Below are positions 53,708-61,840 of a stretch of DNA of 64,000 nt, in pieces (within the stretch, counting starts at the first letter, position 1; each line of letters begins with the position of its first letter). Origin of the DNA: Pseudomonadaceae bacterium (lineage in GTDB: Bacteria; Pseudomonadota; Gammaproteobacteria; Pseudomonadales; Azotimanducaceae). The notes under the pieces are model-generated. The model made no database searches, was not told the origin of the DNA, and was given only the letters and a program-made list of their open reading frames with translations. The position numbers were made by a program, and so were the translations under genes. Location: the NCBI GenBank assembly GCA_024743435.1, contig JANSWO010000002.1:248001-312000 (forward strand), written 5' to 3'.

Positions 53708-55713
53708 GAAACGCGCCGTTCGTGCTCAAAGAGCACTGGCAGCTCTCGCTGGCTCAGTTTGCCGTAGACGTAGTTGAAGGCGAGTACGTTTTTCACGTAG
53801 TTGCGCGTCTCATAGAACGGTATGCGTTCGATCCACAGGTCCATGGGCGCGCCGGCCGCTTCTTTGATCCAGCGATCGACGCGGTGTTCGCCAGCGTTGT
53901 AGGCGGCGAACACCAGTGGCCGCTGACCGTCGTAGCGATCCATCAGGAAGTTCAGATGGCTGGCGGCAAGCGTGATGTTGGTTTCAGGCTGGTAGAGATC
54001 AGTGACGCTCGGGCTCTTAAGCTTCGCCCGGCGGGCGGCAATTCGAGCGGTGCTGTGCAGCATCTGCATCAGGCCTCGAGCGTTCGCCGACGATCTTGCC
54101 CGGTGATCAAAAGCGCTTTCCTGCCGGGTTACTCCAAGCAACATTGCGAGTGGGACGTTACTGCGGACGCTCGCATCCAGGTAGCTGTCCAGGTGCGGCA
54201 TCGGAAAGCGCAGTGCGAGATCGTCGTGCGCTCCTGCCTTGTTCGCCGCTCGTATGGCTTTGTCCGTCCAACCCAATTGCAATGCCAGATGTCCGGCTAC
54301 CTGCAGCTCAGCGGTTGTGAGTGGCGCCAGCACGTTGTTCCACTCTCTGCGCGCATTCGTTCGCTCGCCGACTTCGTAGAGTTCAATGGCGCGCACAACT
54401 GACGGTTTTGCCAGCAGACCCGCCACGGCGTCGCCGTGCGCAGACGAACTCGCGCTGTTCAGTCGTCCTGGCCGACCAAGCGCATCGGCGGCCATGAAGC
54501 CATAGTAGTGTCGTTGTTCTGCCAGGGCGTTCAGCGTGAGTTGCGCGCGTTTAGAGTCTACGCCCTGCGTTTCCCGCAGGGACCGTGCGAGCCAGTATTG
54601 CCAGTTCGGGGCAAGTCGCTCCTCCAGTGGCAGTGCGTCAATCGCGCTGATCGCGAGGCTCCAGTTAGCTGATTCGACGGCTTCGTTGGCGACCCCGGCA
54701 AGGGCGTCCGGATGTATGCCGGCAACAGTGGCAGGTGGGTGACCGGCTTTGATCAAGGCTGGCCAGAGGCTGCTATCAACCTTGGCGATGGCGGTCTCGC
54801 TGAAATCAAGCCGGTCCGCGTAGTAACTCCATAGCCGCAAGGCTTTGGCTGCGTCACGGCTGGCAAGGCGCGTCAGCGCGTGGGCGACGATCTGGCGCAT
54901 GTCCGGATTGTCCTCGGCGAAGCGCGAGGTCGTAGCCAGCAGAGTGGGCTGCCGATGGCTGTCGTAGTAGAGCTGGGCGCGTTCACTTCGGTTCGATTCA
55001 AAGAACCGCAGCAGATATCTGGCCAACGACTGCTGACCGGCTTCGAGCGCAAGGCCGAGGCGTTGCCAGACGAGTTCCTCCGTCAGGTAGCCGGCGCCAA
55101 TCCAGGCGTCGAACAGGGGATCGCAGGCTTTGGGCTGGGACTTGCCGGCGAGCCACAGTGGCGCCACCTGGTTCAACGCCTGGGTCCGCTCCCCGCTGCG
55201 ATAGAGTGCGCGCAAGTGGTAGCACTGGCGCTCAGCGCTCGAACTCTCCTCATAGTGTGCAAGGTACGTATCCCAGTTACCGCGCCGGGCCATGGTGAGT
55301 AGCCACGAACGCTTCAATCTCGCCGGTAGGGGCGTATCGGACCATTGCCTGTCGAACTGTTCGATCTCATTGATGTCGAGATAGGCCAGGCGAGTTCGGA
55401 GCCGGTGATACTCCAGATAGGGAGCAAGTGGATAGTCGCGCAGTGTTGCCTGAATTCGTTCGAATTCGCTGGTTTCTCCGGCCGCAAGCTTCGTCATGGC
55501 ACGTCGGTATTGACGTCGCTCGTCCCGCCATCGCGAGGGCGGTTGGATGCTCGCCAGCGCGCCTTGTTCCAACTCTGTGATGACGGCGCGTTCGCCGGCA
55601 AGATCATCGGATGCCTGTGCGAATACGGGCGCCCCCAGCGCAAGCGCGCAGATGAGTGCGGTCACGTGCTGTCGGGTCAGCTTGTTAACGTTTGCAATGG
55701 TGGACTGCGCCAT
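53677..55713 (-). CDS. slt: Soluble lytic murein transglycosylase, Slt70 type
   Basis: A 678-residue periplasmic lytic transglycosylase. A signal peptide ends near GAPVFAQAS; a long alpha-superhelical domain forms the ring typical of Slt70. The C-terminal lysozyme-like domain has the catalytic glutamate in LGVTRQESAFDHRARS, ARGLMQMLHSTA, and the closing FAAYNAGEHRVDRWI. It cuts glycan strands to 1,6-anhydro products during wall recycling. Its 5' neighbour on the same strand is the universal stress gene, 145 bases away. Confidence 0.93.
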   Translation of the reverse strand: MAQSTIANVNKLTRQHVTALICALALGAPVFAQASDDLAGERAVITELEQGALASIQPPSRWRDERRQYRRAMTKLAAGETSEFERIQATLRDYPLAPYLEYHRLRTRLAYLDINEIEQFDRQWSDTPLPARLKRSWLLTMARRGNWDTYLAHYEESSSAERQCYHLRALYRSGERTQALNQVAPLWLAGKSQPKACDPLFDAWIGAGYLTEELVWQRLGLALEAGQQSLARYLLRFFESNRSERAQLYYDSHRQPTLLATTSRFAEDNPDMRQIVAHALTRLASRDAAKALRLWSYYADRLDFSETAIAKVDSSLWPALIKAGHPPATVAGIHPDALAGVANEAVESANWSLAISAIDALPLEERLAPNWQYWLARSLRETQGVDSKRAQLTLNALAEQRHYYGFMAADALGRPGRLNSASSSAHGDAVAGLLAKPSVVRAIELYEVGERTNARREWNNVLAPLTTAELQVAGHLALQLGWTDKAIRAANKAGAHDDLALRFPMPHLDSYLDASVRSNVPLAMLLGVTRQESAFDHRARSSANARGLMQMLHSTARIAARRAKLKSPSVTDLYQPETNITLAASHLNFLMDRYDGQRPLVFAAYNAGEHRVDRWIKEAAGAPMDLWIERIPFYETRNYVKNVLAFNYVYGKLSQRELPVLFEHERRVSQPGNLSASR

Positions 55714-55858
55714 GGGGTGTTCCGGTAATCCTTGCTCGGAGTCTGGCTTGCGGCGGGACTGGCACGCAAATCGGGTTTGTACGGTTTGTAAGCAAGCTGT
55801 GGGCTCCTGCGTTGGTGTTCGCAGAGACAGCTGGCTGCGGCGAAATCAGTTCGCCGGA

Positions 55859-56305
55859 TCAGGATTCACCGGCGCTTCCAACATGTACAGCCAGAACATC
55901 GATGGTGGCACCGTGGAGCACACCGTTTGCCGTTGAACCCAGGAGGAGGGCGAGTCCGGCGCGGCCGTGGCTCCCCACCACAATGAGGTCTGCCTCGATC
56001 GATTCGGCGGTACGGTGAATCTCGTTCTCTGGACGGCCAAAGATCAGGTGTTGCCTGTCCTTCGGCACGCCAAGCGCTGCGCCGAGATCTGTGAGATGCG
56101 CCTGGGCTTGCTCGTGAATCTGCTCCTGAACCGACGACAGGTCCATGGGTACATCGCCGCCATACGCGAGCGATATCGGCTCGAGAACGTGGACGATGTG
56201 CAGCTCTGAAGAAAATAGATCGGCCAGTTCACTGGCTTTCGAGGAAACGACGTTTGATTCCTCAGTCAGGTCCACGGCAAGCAGTAATCGATCGTAGCCG
56301 GGCAT
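55859..56305 (-). CDS. Universal stress protein (UspA family)
   Basis: A 148-residue single UspA domain. It opens DRLLLAVDLTEESNVVSSKA and ends with the ATP-binding signature GSHGRAGLALLLGSTANGVL (G-x2-G-x9-G-S) then IDVLAVHVG. The motif places it in the ATP-binding class. Such proteins accumulate under stress or stationary phase; the precise role is unclear. It is divergent from the small membrane-protein gene that precedes topA. Confidence 0.9.
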   Translation of the reverse strand: MPGYDRLLLAVDLTEESNVVSSKASELADLFSSELHIVHVLEPISLAYGGDVPMDLSSVQEQIHEQAQAHLTDLGAALGVPKDRQHLIFGRPENEIHRTAESIEADLIVVGSHGRAGLALLLGSTANGVLHGATIDVLAVHVGSAGES

Positions 56306-56390
56306 AGAGTTCTCCGAGGCTTAGGAGTGTTACCTGAAGCAAAATACACACTATGATGAGCGCTCTCAACACGATTGAAGCGAGTCGCTT

Positions 56391-56987
56391 GTGGTTTGGT
56401 TGCTAATAGCTCTGATACTGGTTGTGGCCTTCGGACCGTTGTTCTACCTGCGCCCCAGCCCGCGCGACCGTCGGCTTGCGGCGCTTCGTGCGAAAGCCGT
56501 ATCTGAAGGCCTGGTGGTCGAGATTAGCCACCTTGAGAAGCGTAATGCGAGCGCCGAGGAGCGGGTTAACTCTGCCGGACGAGAGCGGCACCCAAAGATC
56601 TCACTTGCGCTGTATCGGCAGCCGCTCACGCGCAAGCTTCGGCTGCTTGAGCCTCTTCGCCTCCAGCGCGATGGCGATGGTCGCGGCGAGATTGCCGGTT
56701 GGCATTTGACCGGCTCGTTAACACCGCCGCGAAGTGATTTCTTCCCTGTTATGTCTGAGCTGCTTGCGTCAATGCCACAGGGAGTAGAGGCGTTCGATAT
56801 CGACAGCCGTTTCGTGAGCGTTTTCTGGCGTGAGAGCAAAGCGGAGGATGAAGCGGCATTGCTGATCATCGCCCGTAACCTGCGGCACGCAGCGGACTAT
56901 CTGCAGGAAGTTGAGGCTGAACTCGAGCTTGGCAGCGGCTCTCAGGAGGGAGCATCAGACGATGATTCGGGGCCGGATCAGGCCTGA
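56391..56987 (+). CDS. Conserved membrane-anchored protein upstream of topA
   Basis: A 198-residue protein with an N-terminal anchor (LLIALILVVAFGPLFYL), then a RPSPRDRRLAALRAKAVSEGL segment - here seen as RPSPRDRRLAALRAKAV - and a cytoplasmic domain containing YRQPL and WHLTGSLTP. It ends in an acidic tail. From memory, a similar gene lies next to topA and near lexA in Pseudomonas. The function is unknown; the domain order suggests a small inner-membrane accessory protein. The start is a GTG. topA begins 145 bases downstream on the same strand. Confidence 0.75.
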   Translation: MVWLLIALILVVAFGPLFYLRPSPRDRRLAALRAKAVSEGLVVEISHLEKRNASAEERVNSAGRERHPKISLALYRQPLTRKLRLLEPLRLQRDGDGRGEIAGWHLTGSLTPPRSDFFPVMSELLASMPQGVEAFDIDSRFVSVFWRESKAEDEAALLIIARNLRHAADYLQEVEAELELGSGSQEGASDDDSGPDQA

Positions 56988-57132
56988 TTACGCCGGGAGT
57001 GGTCAGTAGCTGAGATTTCGGTCAAGCGAAGCTTGACCGGCGAGGTTGATTTGCCCTGATGCCTTGACAGTGCTTTCGGCGAGCCCGTATAAACCGCCGG
57101 TCTTTAACGCCGAATACCCCACCAGGAGGCAA

Positions 57133-59826
57133 ATGGCCCGGTCCCTCGTCATCGTTGAGTCTCCGGCGAAAGCCCGCACAATCAACCGCTATCTGGGTCG
57201 CGACTATGTGGTCAAGTCCAGTGTTGGCCACATTCGTGATCTGCCCGTTGGCGGTAAGAAGAGTGATCCAAAGGAGCGGGCCAAGGAAGCCGCGAAAACG
57301 CGGAAAGTGCCTGCCGACAAGAAGGCTGCGTATAAAGCCAAGCGAGCGCGTGAACAGCTCATTCGCCGAATGGGTATTGATCCCGACAACAACTGGGCTG
57401 CCAACTACGAAATCCTGCCTGGCAAAGAAAAAGTCGTCAGCGAGCTGAGCAAGCTGGCAGAGACGGCCGATACTATTTACCTCGCGACGGATATGGACCG
57501 CGAAGGGGAGGCCATCGCCTGGCACCTGCGCGAGGCGATTGGTGGCGATCCAGAGCGCTATCGTCGCGTGGTGTTCAATCAGATAACGCGCAGTGCCATC
57601 AACGAAGCCTTTGAAGAGCCTGGGCAGATTGACCTCGACAGGGTCTATGCCCAACAGGCGCGCCGCTTCCTTGACCGGGTTGTCGGCTTCGAAGTGTCGC
57701 CGCTGTTGTGGGCGAAGGTCGCCCGTGGTCTCTCCGCAGGACGCGTGCAATCCGTTGCCGTTCGCTTGGTTGTCGAGCGCGAGCGCGAAATTCGCGCCTT
57801 TATCCCGGAAGAGTATTGGGAGGCGTTTGCCGATCTCACTCGGGGAGCAGAGCCGGAACAGCATCGCTTCCAGGTTGCCAAGGTCGGCGGCAAGGCCTTC
57901 CGACCCACCAATTCAGAGCAGGCCGAGCAAGCGCTCGCTGCGCTGCGTGCGGCCAGTTATTCGGTGTCCGCGCGGGAAGACAAACCAACGTCTACCAAGC
58001 CGAACGCACCCTTTATTACCTCGACACTGCAGCAATCCGCGAGCACCCGTCTTGGCTTCAGCGTGAAGAAGACCATGACGATGGCTCAGCGCCTGTATGA
58101 AGCTGGCTACATCACCTACATGCGAACGGATTCGACCGCGCTCGCTCCGGAGGCCATCGAGTCCTGTAGGGAATTCATCAAAGAGCAGTTTGGCGATCGC
58201 TATCTGTTGGACAAACCGAACGTCTACGCAAGCAAAGATCAGGCGCAGGAGGCCCACGAGGCCATCCGCCCGACTAACGTTGGGACGCAGTCCGAGCACA
58301 TCACTCGGGTCGATGGCGATGCCGTGCGTCTGTACGATTTGATCTGGCGACAGTTCGTCGCCTGCCAGATGCCCAAGGCTGAATACCTCTCGACGACCGT
58401 CACCGTAACCGCCGGTGACTTTGAGCTTCGAGTCCGCGGTCGAATCATGCAGTTCGATGGCTACACGAAAGTGTTGCCGCCAGCCGGCAAGAAGGATGCG
58501 GATGCGCAGCTTCCCGACTTCCAGGTCGGTGAAGAGTTGGGGCTCGCGGACGTTGAAGGCGTTCAGCATTTCACCAAGCCACCGGCTCGCTTTGGCGAAG
58601 CATCGCTTGTGCGAGAGTTGGAAAAGCGAGGCATTGGCCGGCCATCCACATACGCGGCAATCATCTCGACGATCCAGGATCGAGGTTATGTTGCGCTGAA
58701 GAACCGGCGGTTCTATGCGGAGAAAATCGGCGAGCTGGTCACTGACCGGTTGCTGGAAAATTTCGACAATCTGATGGATTACGGCTTCACCGCAGATCTC
58801 GAGGCCGAGCTCGATAAGATCAGCGAAGGCCAGGCTGAATGGCTTGGTGTGCTCAACGAATTCTATGGCGATTTCCAGGGCAAGCTGAAAAGCGCCTCGA
58901 GCGCCGAAGGCGGAATGCGAGCCAACGATCCGACTGACACGGACGTGGAATGCCCGACCTGCGGCAGGCCCATGCAGATCCGTACGGGATCTACCGGTGT
59001 CTTTCTCGGCTGTTCCGGGTATGCGTTGCCGCCGAAAGAACGCTGCACCGCCACCCTGAATCTGATTCCCGGCGATGAAGTCGTTGACGCTGATGCAGAC
59101 GAAGAAGGTGAGTCGCGTCTGCTGCGCAGCAAGCGCAAATGCCCGAAGTGCTCAACCCCGATGGACAGCTACCTGGTGGATGAGACGCGCAAACTGCACG
59201 TGTGCGGCAACGGGCCGGATTGTGATGGCGTTGAGATAGAGAAAGGTGCCTTCAAGATCAAAGGCTACGACGGCCCAGAGATCGAATGCGACAAATGCTC
59301 AGCGACCATGCAGCTCAAGTCCGGACGCTTTGGCAAGTACTTCGGTTGCACCGAATGCAAGAACACCCGGAAACTCCTGCGCAGTGGTCAGCCAGCGCCG
59401 CCGAAGGCAGATCCCGTACCGATGCCGGAACTCAAGTGCCAGAAAGTTGATGACTACTATCTGCTCCGAGACGGCGCAGCGGGCATATTCCTGGCTGCCA
59501 GCCAGTTTCCCAAGCACCGGGAAACCCGAGCCCCGCTGGTTCGAGAGCTGAAGGCCCACGCCAATGAGCTCGATCCGAAGTTCGGCTACTTACTGACAGC
59601 GCCGGAAGAGGACAGTGCAGGGCGGCCGAGTGTCATTAAGTTCTCGCGTAAAGAATCTGAACAATACGTGGCAACGGAAGAAGACGGCAAAGCCACGGGC
59701 TGGCGAGCAAGCTACCGAGATGGTCGCTGGGTGGTGGAAGAGCCGAAGCCCAAAGCGAAAGCCAAAGCGAAGGCGAAGCCCAAAGCAAAAGCCAAGGCAA
59801 AGGCAAAACCCAAACCTGCGGCGTAG
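57133..59826 (+). CDS. topA: DNA topoisomerase I
   Basis: An 897-residue type IA topoisomerase that relaxes negative supercoils. The N-terminal Toprim domain has [11 protein letters not shown] and [15 protein letters not shown] with the metal-binding acidic triad. The catalytic tyrosine is at about 329 in [10 protein letters not shown]. Three C-terminal zinc ribbons follow, including [18 protein letters not shown] and CDKCSATMQ with paired downstream cysteines. The last 25 residues are a Lys/Ala/Pro tail ([19 protein letters not shown]), which should bind DNA. The ATG at 57133 follows AGGAGG at good spacing; an in-frame upstream start would add 29 residues. Confidence 0.97.
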   Translation: MARSLVIVESPAKARTINRYLGRDYVVKSSVGHIRDLPVGGKKSDPKERAKEAAKTRKVPADKKAAYKAKRAREQLIRRMGIDPDNNWAANYEILPGKEKVVSELSKLAETADTIYLATDMDREGEAIAWHLREAIGGDPERYRRVVFNQITRSAINEAFEEPGQIDLDRVYAQQARRFLDRVVGFEVSPLLWAKVARGLSAGRVQSVAVRLVVEREREIRAFIPEEYWEAFADLTRGAEPEQHRFQVAKVGGKAFRPTNSEQAEQALAALRAASYSVSAREDKPTSTKPNAPFITSTLQQSASTRLGFSVKKTMTMAQRLYEAGYITYMRTDSTALAPEAIESCREFIKEQFGDRYLLDKPNVYASKDQAQEAHEAIRPTNVGTQSEHITRVDGDAVRLYDLIWRQFVACQMPKAEYLSTTVTVTAGDFELRVRGRIMQFDGYTKVLPPAGKKDADAQLPDFQVGEELGLADVEGVQHFTKPPARFGEASLVRELEKRGIGRPSTYAAIISTIQDRGYVALKNRRFYAEKIGELVTDRLLENFDNLMDYGFTADLEAELDKISEGQAEWLGVLNEFYGDFQGKLKSASSAEGGMRANDPTDTDVECPTCGRPMQIRTGSTGVFLGCSGYALPPKERCTATLNLIPGDEVVDADADEEGESRLLRSKRKCPKCSTPMDSYLVDETRKLHVCGNGPDCDGVEIEKGAFKIKGYDGPEIECDKCSATMQLKSGRFGKYFGCTECKNTRKLLRSGQPAPPKADPVPMPELKCQKVDDYYLLRDGAAGIFLAASQFPKHRETRAPLVRELKAHANELDPKFGYLLTAPEEDSAGRPSVIKFSRKESEQYVATEEDGKATGWRASYRDGRWVVEEPKPKAKAKAKAKPKAKAKAKAKPKPAA

Positions 59827-59865
59827 CAGCCGCCAGGAAGCTCGGGGGTCCACGACTAGCTCGAG

Positions 59866-59910
59866 CTTCTCTACTCCCTGCTTCCTACTTCCTACTTCTC
59901 CAGCTTCTTA
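59866..59910. repeat. Heptamer repeat tract between topA and lexA
   Basis: Read on the minus strand, this purine-rich tract is five or six heptamers of the type GAAGTAG/GAAGCAG/GAAGCTG, two of them separated by a GA dinucleotide. It lies in the 112-base gap between convergent topA and lexA. Just beside it, CTCGGG-TGTGCG-CCCGAG (59911-59928) is a perfect 6-bp hairpin that could be a weak bidirectional terminator; it is not followed by a T-run on either strand. Confidence 0.75.
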
Positions 59911-59938
59911 CTCGGGTGTGCGCCCGAGGAGAGGGTTG

Positions 59939-60580
59939 TCAGCGGCGGATCAAGCCTACCGAAAGGCCCTCAATGGCGAATGATTGCTCGCGAAGGTCTA
60001 CCTCGATCGGCGAGTAATCATCGTTTTCCGGGAGCAGTGAGACGAGGTGTTTGCTCTTCCCGGATTGCAGCCGTTTCACCGTCACTTCGTCGTCGATACG
60101 AGCGACCACGATCTGGCCGTTCTCAGCGTTTGGTGTGCTATGCACCGCCAGCAAATCTCCATCGTGAATGCCGATGTTGATCATTGAGTCGCCACGAACC
60201 GTGAGGAGGTAGTCCGCCCGGGGCCGGAACATTTCTGGCGGTACTTCACAGGTATCTTCTATGTGTTCCTCGGCGAGGATCGGGCTACCGGCGGCGACGC
60301 GCCCGACGATGGGCAGGCCGCTCGCCTCGTGTGGCAACCGAATCCCGCGAGACGTGCCAGGGATCATTTCGATCGCGCCTTTTCGAGCCAGTGCCTTGAG
60401 GTGCTCCTCTGCGGCATTGGCGGACTTGAATCCGAGCTCGGCGGCGATGTCGGCTCTGGTTGGCGGGTAGCCGGTGTCACTGATGTGTCGACGCACAATG
60501 TCGAGCACCTGGCTTTGGCGAGCGGTCAGCTTTGCGGGCCCTTTGCTCAGATTGGCTGGTACATGAGGGTTTGATTTCAC
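59939..60580 (-). CDS. lexA: LexA repressor
   Basis: A 213-residue SOS repressor. The N-terminal winged helix contains [20 protein letters not shown] and the recognition region [13 protein letters not shown]. The self-cleavage site is Ala97-Gly98 in GRVAAGSP, with catalytic Ser132 (RGDSMINIG) and Lys169. All three sit 13 residues later than in E. coli, so a 13-residue N-terminal extension is the main difference. The start is a GTG. It represses SOS genes and is cleaved when RecA is activated. It is convergent with topA; the leader is unusually long and repeat-rich. Confidence 0.95.
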   Translation of the reverse strand: MKSNPHVPANLSKGPAKLTARQSQVLDIVRRHISDTGYPPTRADIAAELGFKSANAAEEHLKALARKGAIEMIPGTSRGIRLPHEASGLPIVGRVAAGSPILAEEHIEDTCEVPPEMFRPRADYLLTVRGDSMINIGIHDGDLLAVHSTPNAENGQIVVARIDDEVTVKRLQSGKSKHLVSLLPENDDYSPIEVDLREQSFAIEGLSVGLIRR

Positions 60581-60640
60581 GTGATTCTCGCTGTCCGTCT
60601 ATTTATCGAATGTGGGTATCGGCATTTGCCGGCTGGTGTG

Positions 60641-60724
60641 AGCCGGCTTCTGTTTTAGCTAACTTCTGTTTTTAGCTAACTGCTGTATCTAGCTAATTTC
60701 TGCATTTAGCTGACTTCGTCGTGC
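60641..60724. repeat. 17-bp tandem repeat in the lexA leader
   Basis: Units start at 60657, 60674, 60691 and 60708, opening AGCTAACTTCTGT or a variant (AGCTAACTGCTGT, AGCTAATTTCTGC). A weaker unit precedes them from 60641. Period is exactly 17. The array is 60 bases upstream of the lexA start, in the transcript if transcription begins at the SOS boxes. It also overlaps the 3' part of a possible small leader ORF. Confidence 0.85.
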
Positions 60725-60742
60725 AGTCACTCGGTTCTTGTC

Positions 60743-60832
60743 CCGCTTGTTAGTCCCGTCGTACTTGTCAGTCCTTTTGTACTTGTCAGTCCTTTTGTAC
60801 TTGTCAGTCCTTTTGTACTTGTCAGTTTCTGA
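60743..60832. repeat. 18-bp tandem repeat in the lexA leader
   Basis: Three identical units (60761-60778, 60779-60796, 60797-60814) are GTACTTGTCAGTCCTTTT; a degenerate unit precedes them at 60743 and another follows at 60815-60832. The period is a multiple of three, so a minus-strand frame reads as a Thr-Asp-Lys-Tyr-Lys-Arg repeat. That frame belongs to a 60-codon ORF (GTG at 60871 to a stop at 60689) lying between the SOS boxes and lexA. Its upstream sequence has no convincing ribosome-binding site. Confidence 0.9.
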
Positions 60833-60876
60833 CGCGCTGTCAGGCTCGCCGATTAGCAGCCGGGCGAGCACTAAGA

Positions 60877-60892
60877 CTGTTTAAATATACAT
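60877..60892. promoter_or_regulatory. Second, imperfect SOS box candidate (CTG-N10-CAT)
   Basis: CTGTTTAAATATACAT differs from the CTG-N10-CAG LexA consensus at the last base only and has the A/T-rich centre expected of a LexA site. It lies four bases from the better box. Paired boxes are usual at autoregulated lexA promoters, which supports both. Confidence 0.55.
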
Positions 60893-60896
60893 GCAA

Positions 60897-60912
60897 CTGG
60901 AAGTATATACAG
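60897..60912. promoter_or_regulatory. SOS (LexA) box
   Basis: CTGGAAGTATATACAG fits CTG-N10-CAG with the TATATA core. It is in the divergent region between lexA and the LolA-like gene. For lexA it would imply a leader of about 300 bases containing both tandem arrays; for the LolA-like gene it lies about 80 bases upstream of the ATG. Autoregulation of lexA is the expected use; control of the divergent gene is possible. Confidence 0.72.
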
Positions 60913-60990
60913 CACCTGTCTATTTGCACAGGGTGTTGTCAAACCCGTACCATCGCGTTCGCCAGTGAACCGAGATTCATCTGAACTATC

Positions 60991-61839
60991 ATGCCTAAGC
61001 TGTTGTGCTTCAACATTATTGCGCTTGTCGCATCGCTACTGATGGCGACCAGCATCTCCGCGCAGGAAGCGACGTCCGTTGTTGCCCCTGCCAGTACAGG
61101 TGATGCGACTGCTGATGCCAGCGAACTCACCGGTCGCGACATTTTTGAGGCCTACGACGAGCGGACCAGTGGCTTTGTGGACCTGACGGTCGAACTCGAA
61201 ATGGTCTTGCGCTCCAAAACCGGTGCGGAAACCCGACGCCAGCTGACCTTCAAGGAAATGGAAGTTGATGACGACGGCAATATGTCGATCATCGTTTTTG
61301 ACGCGCCGCGCGCCATCAAGGGGGCCGGGCTGCTATCCCACGCCCATCCGGATATCGCCGACGATCAATGGCTTTATCTGCCGGCGACCAGGCGGGTGAA
61401 GAAAGTTGCGACTCGCAATAAATCCGGTCCGTTCATGGGTAGCGAGTTTGCCTATGAAGACCTCTCGGCGCTGGAGATCGACCGCTTCGAGTACCAACTA
61501 CTGGGTGAAGAACCATGCGGCGAACTCAATTGCTGGCGTGTTGAGCGCAGGCCGTTGGATGAGTACTCCGGATATTCGCGCCATGAAGTCCTGCTGGATC
61601 AGCAGGCACTACGCCTGCAGAAAATCGATTACTACAATCGCCGCGGTGAGCTCGCGAAGACTGCCGACATGAGCGACTACCAGCTATTCGACAACGGTCA
61701 GTGGCGTGCGGGCCGAATGTTCATGAGTAATCACCTTTCCGGCAAAAGCACGGAGCTGATCTGGCGCGACTTTCAGTTCAATCAGGCATTGATTGCAGAA
61801 CGCGATTTCACGACAAACGCACTGAAGCGCGCCCGCTGA
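60991..61839 (+). CDS. LolA-like outer-membrane lipoprotein-sorting protein
   Basis: A 282-residue periplasmic protein. A signal peptide ends near ATSISAQEA. The remainder fits the LolA-like fold common next to lipid exporters: LTGRDIFEAYDERTSGFVD, WLYLPATRRVKKVATRNKSG, PFMGSEFAYEDLSALE and a closing SGKSTELIWRDFQFN. These proteins are thought to bind lipids. It is separated by one base from the SPOR-barrel gene, so the two are co-transcribed. Family members often follow an RND-family exporter gene, which is absent here. Confidence 0.85.
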   Translation: MPKLLCFNIIALVASLLMATSISAQEATSVVAPASTGDATADASELTGRDIFEAYDERTSGFVDLTVELEMVLRSKTGAETRRQLTFKEMEVDDDGNMSIIVFDAPRAIKGAGLLSHAHPDIADDQWLYLPATRRVKKVATRNKSGPFMGSEFAYEDLSALEIDRFEYQLLGEEPCGELNCWRVERRPLDEYSGYSRHEVLLDQQALRLQKIDYYNRRGELAKTADMSDYQLFDNGQWRAGRMFMSNHLSGKSTELIWRDFQFNQALIAERDFTTNALKRAR

Positions 61840-61840
61840 T

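Noticed and set aside
60641-60832. CRISPR array
   Set aside because: Units are 17-18 bp and directly adjacent, with no unique spacers and no cas genes nearby.
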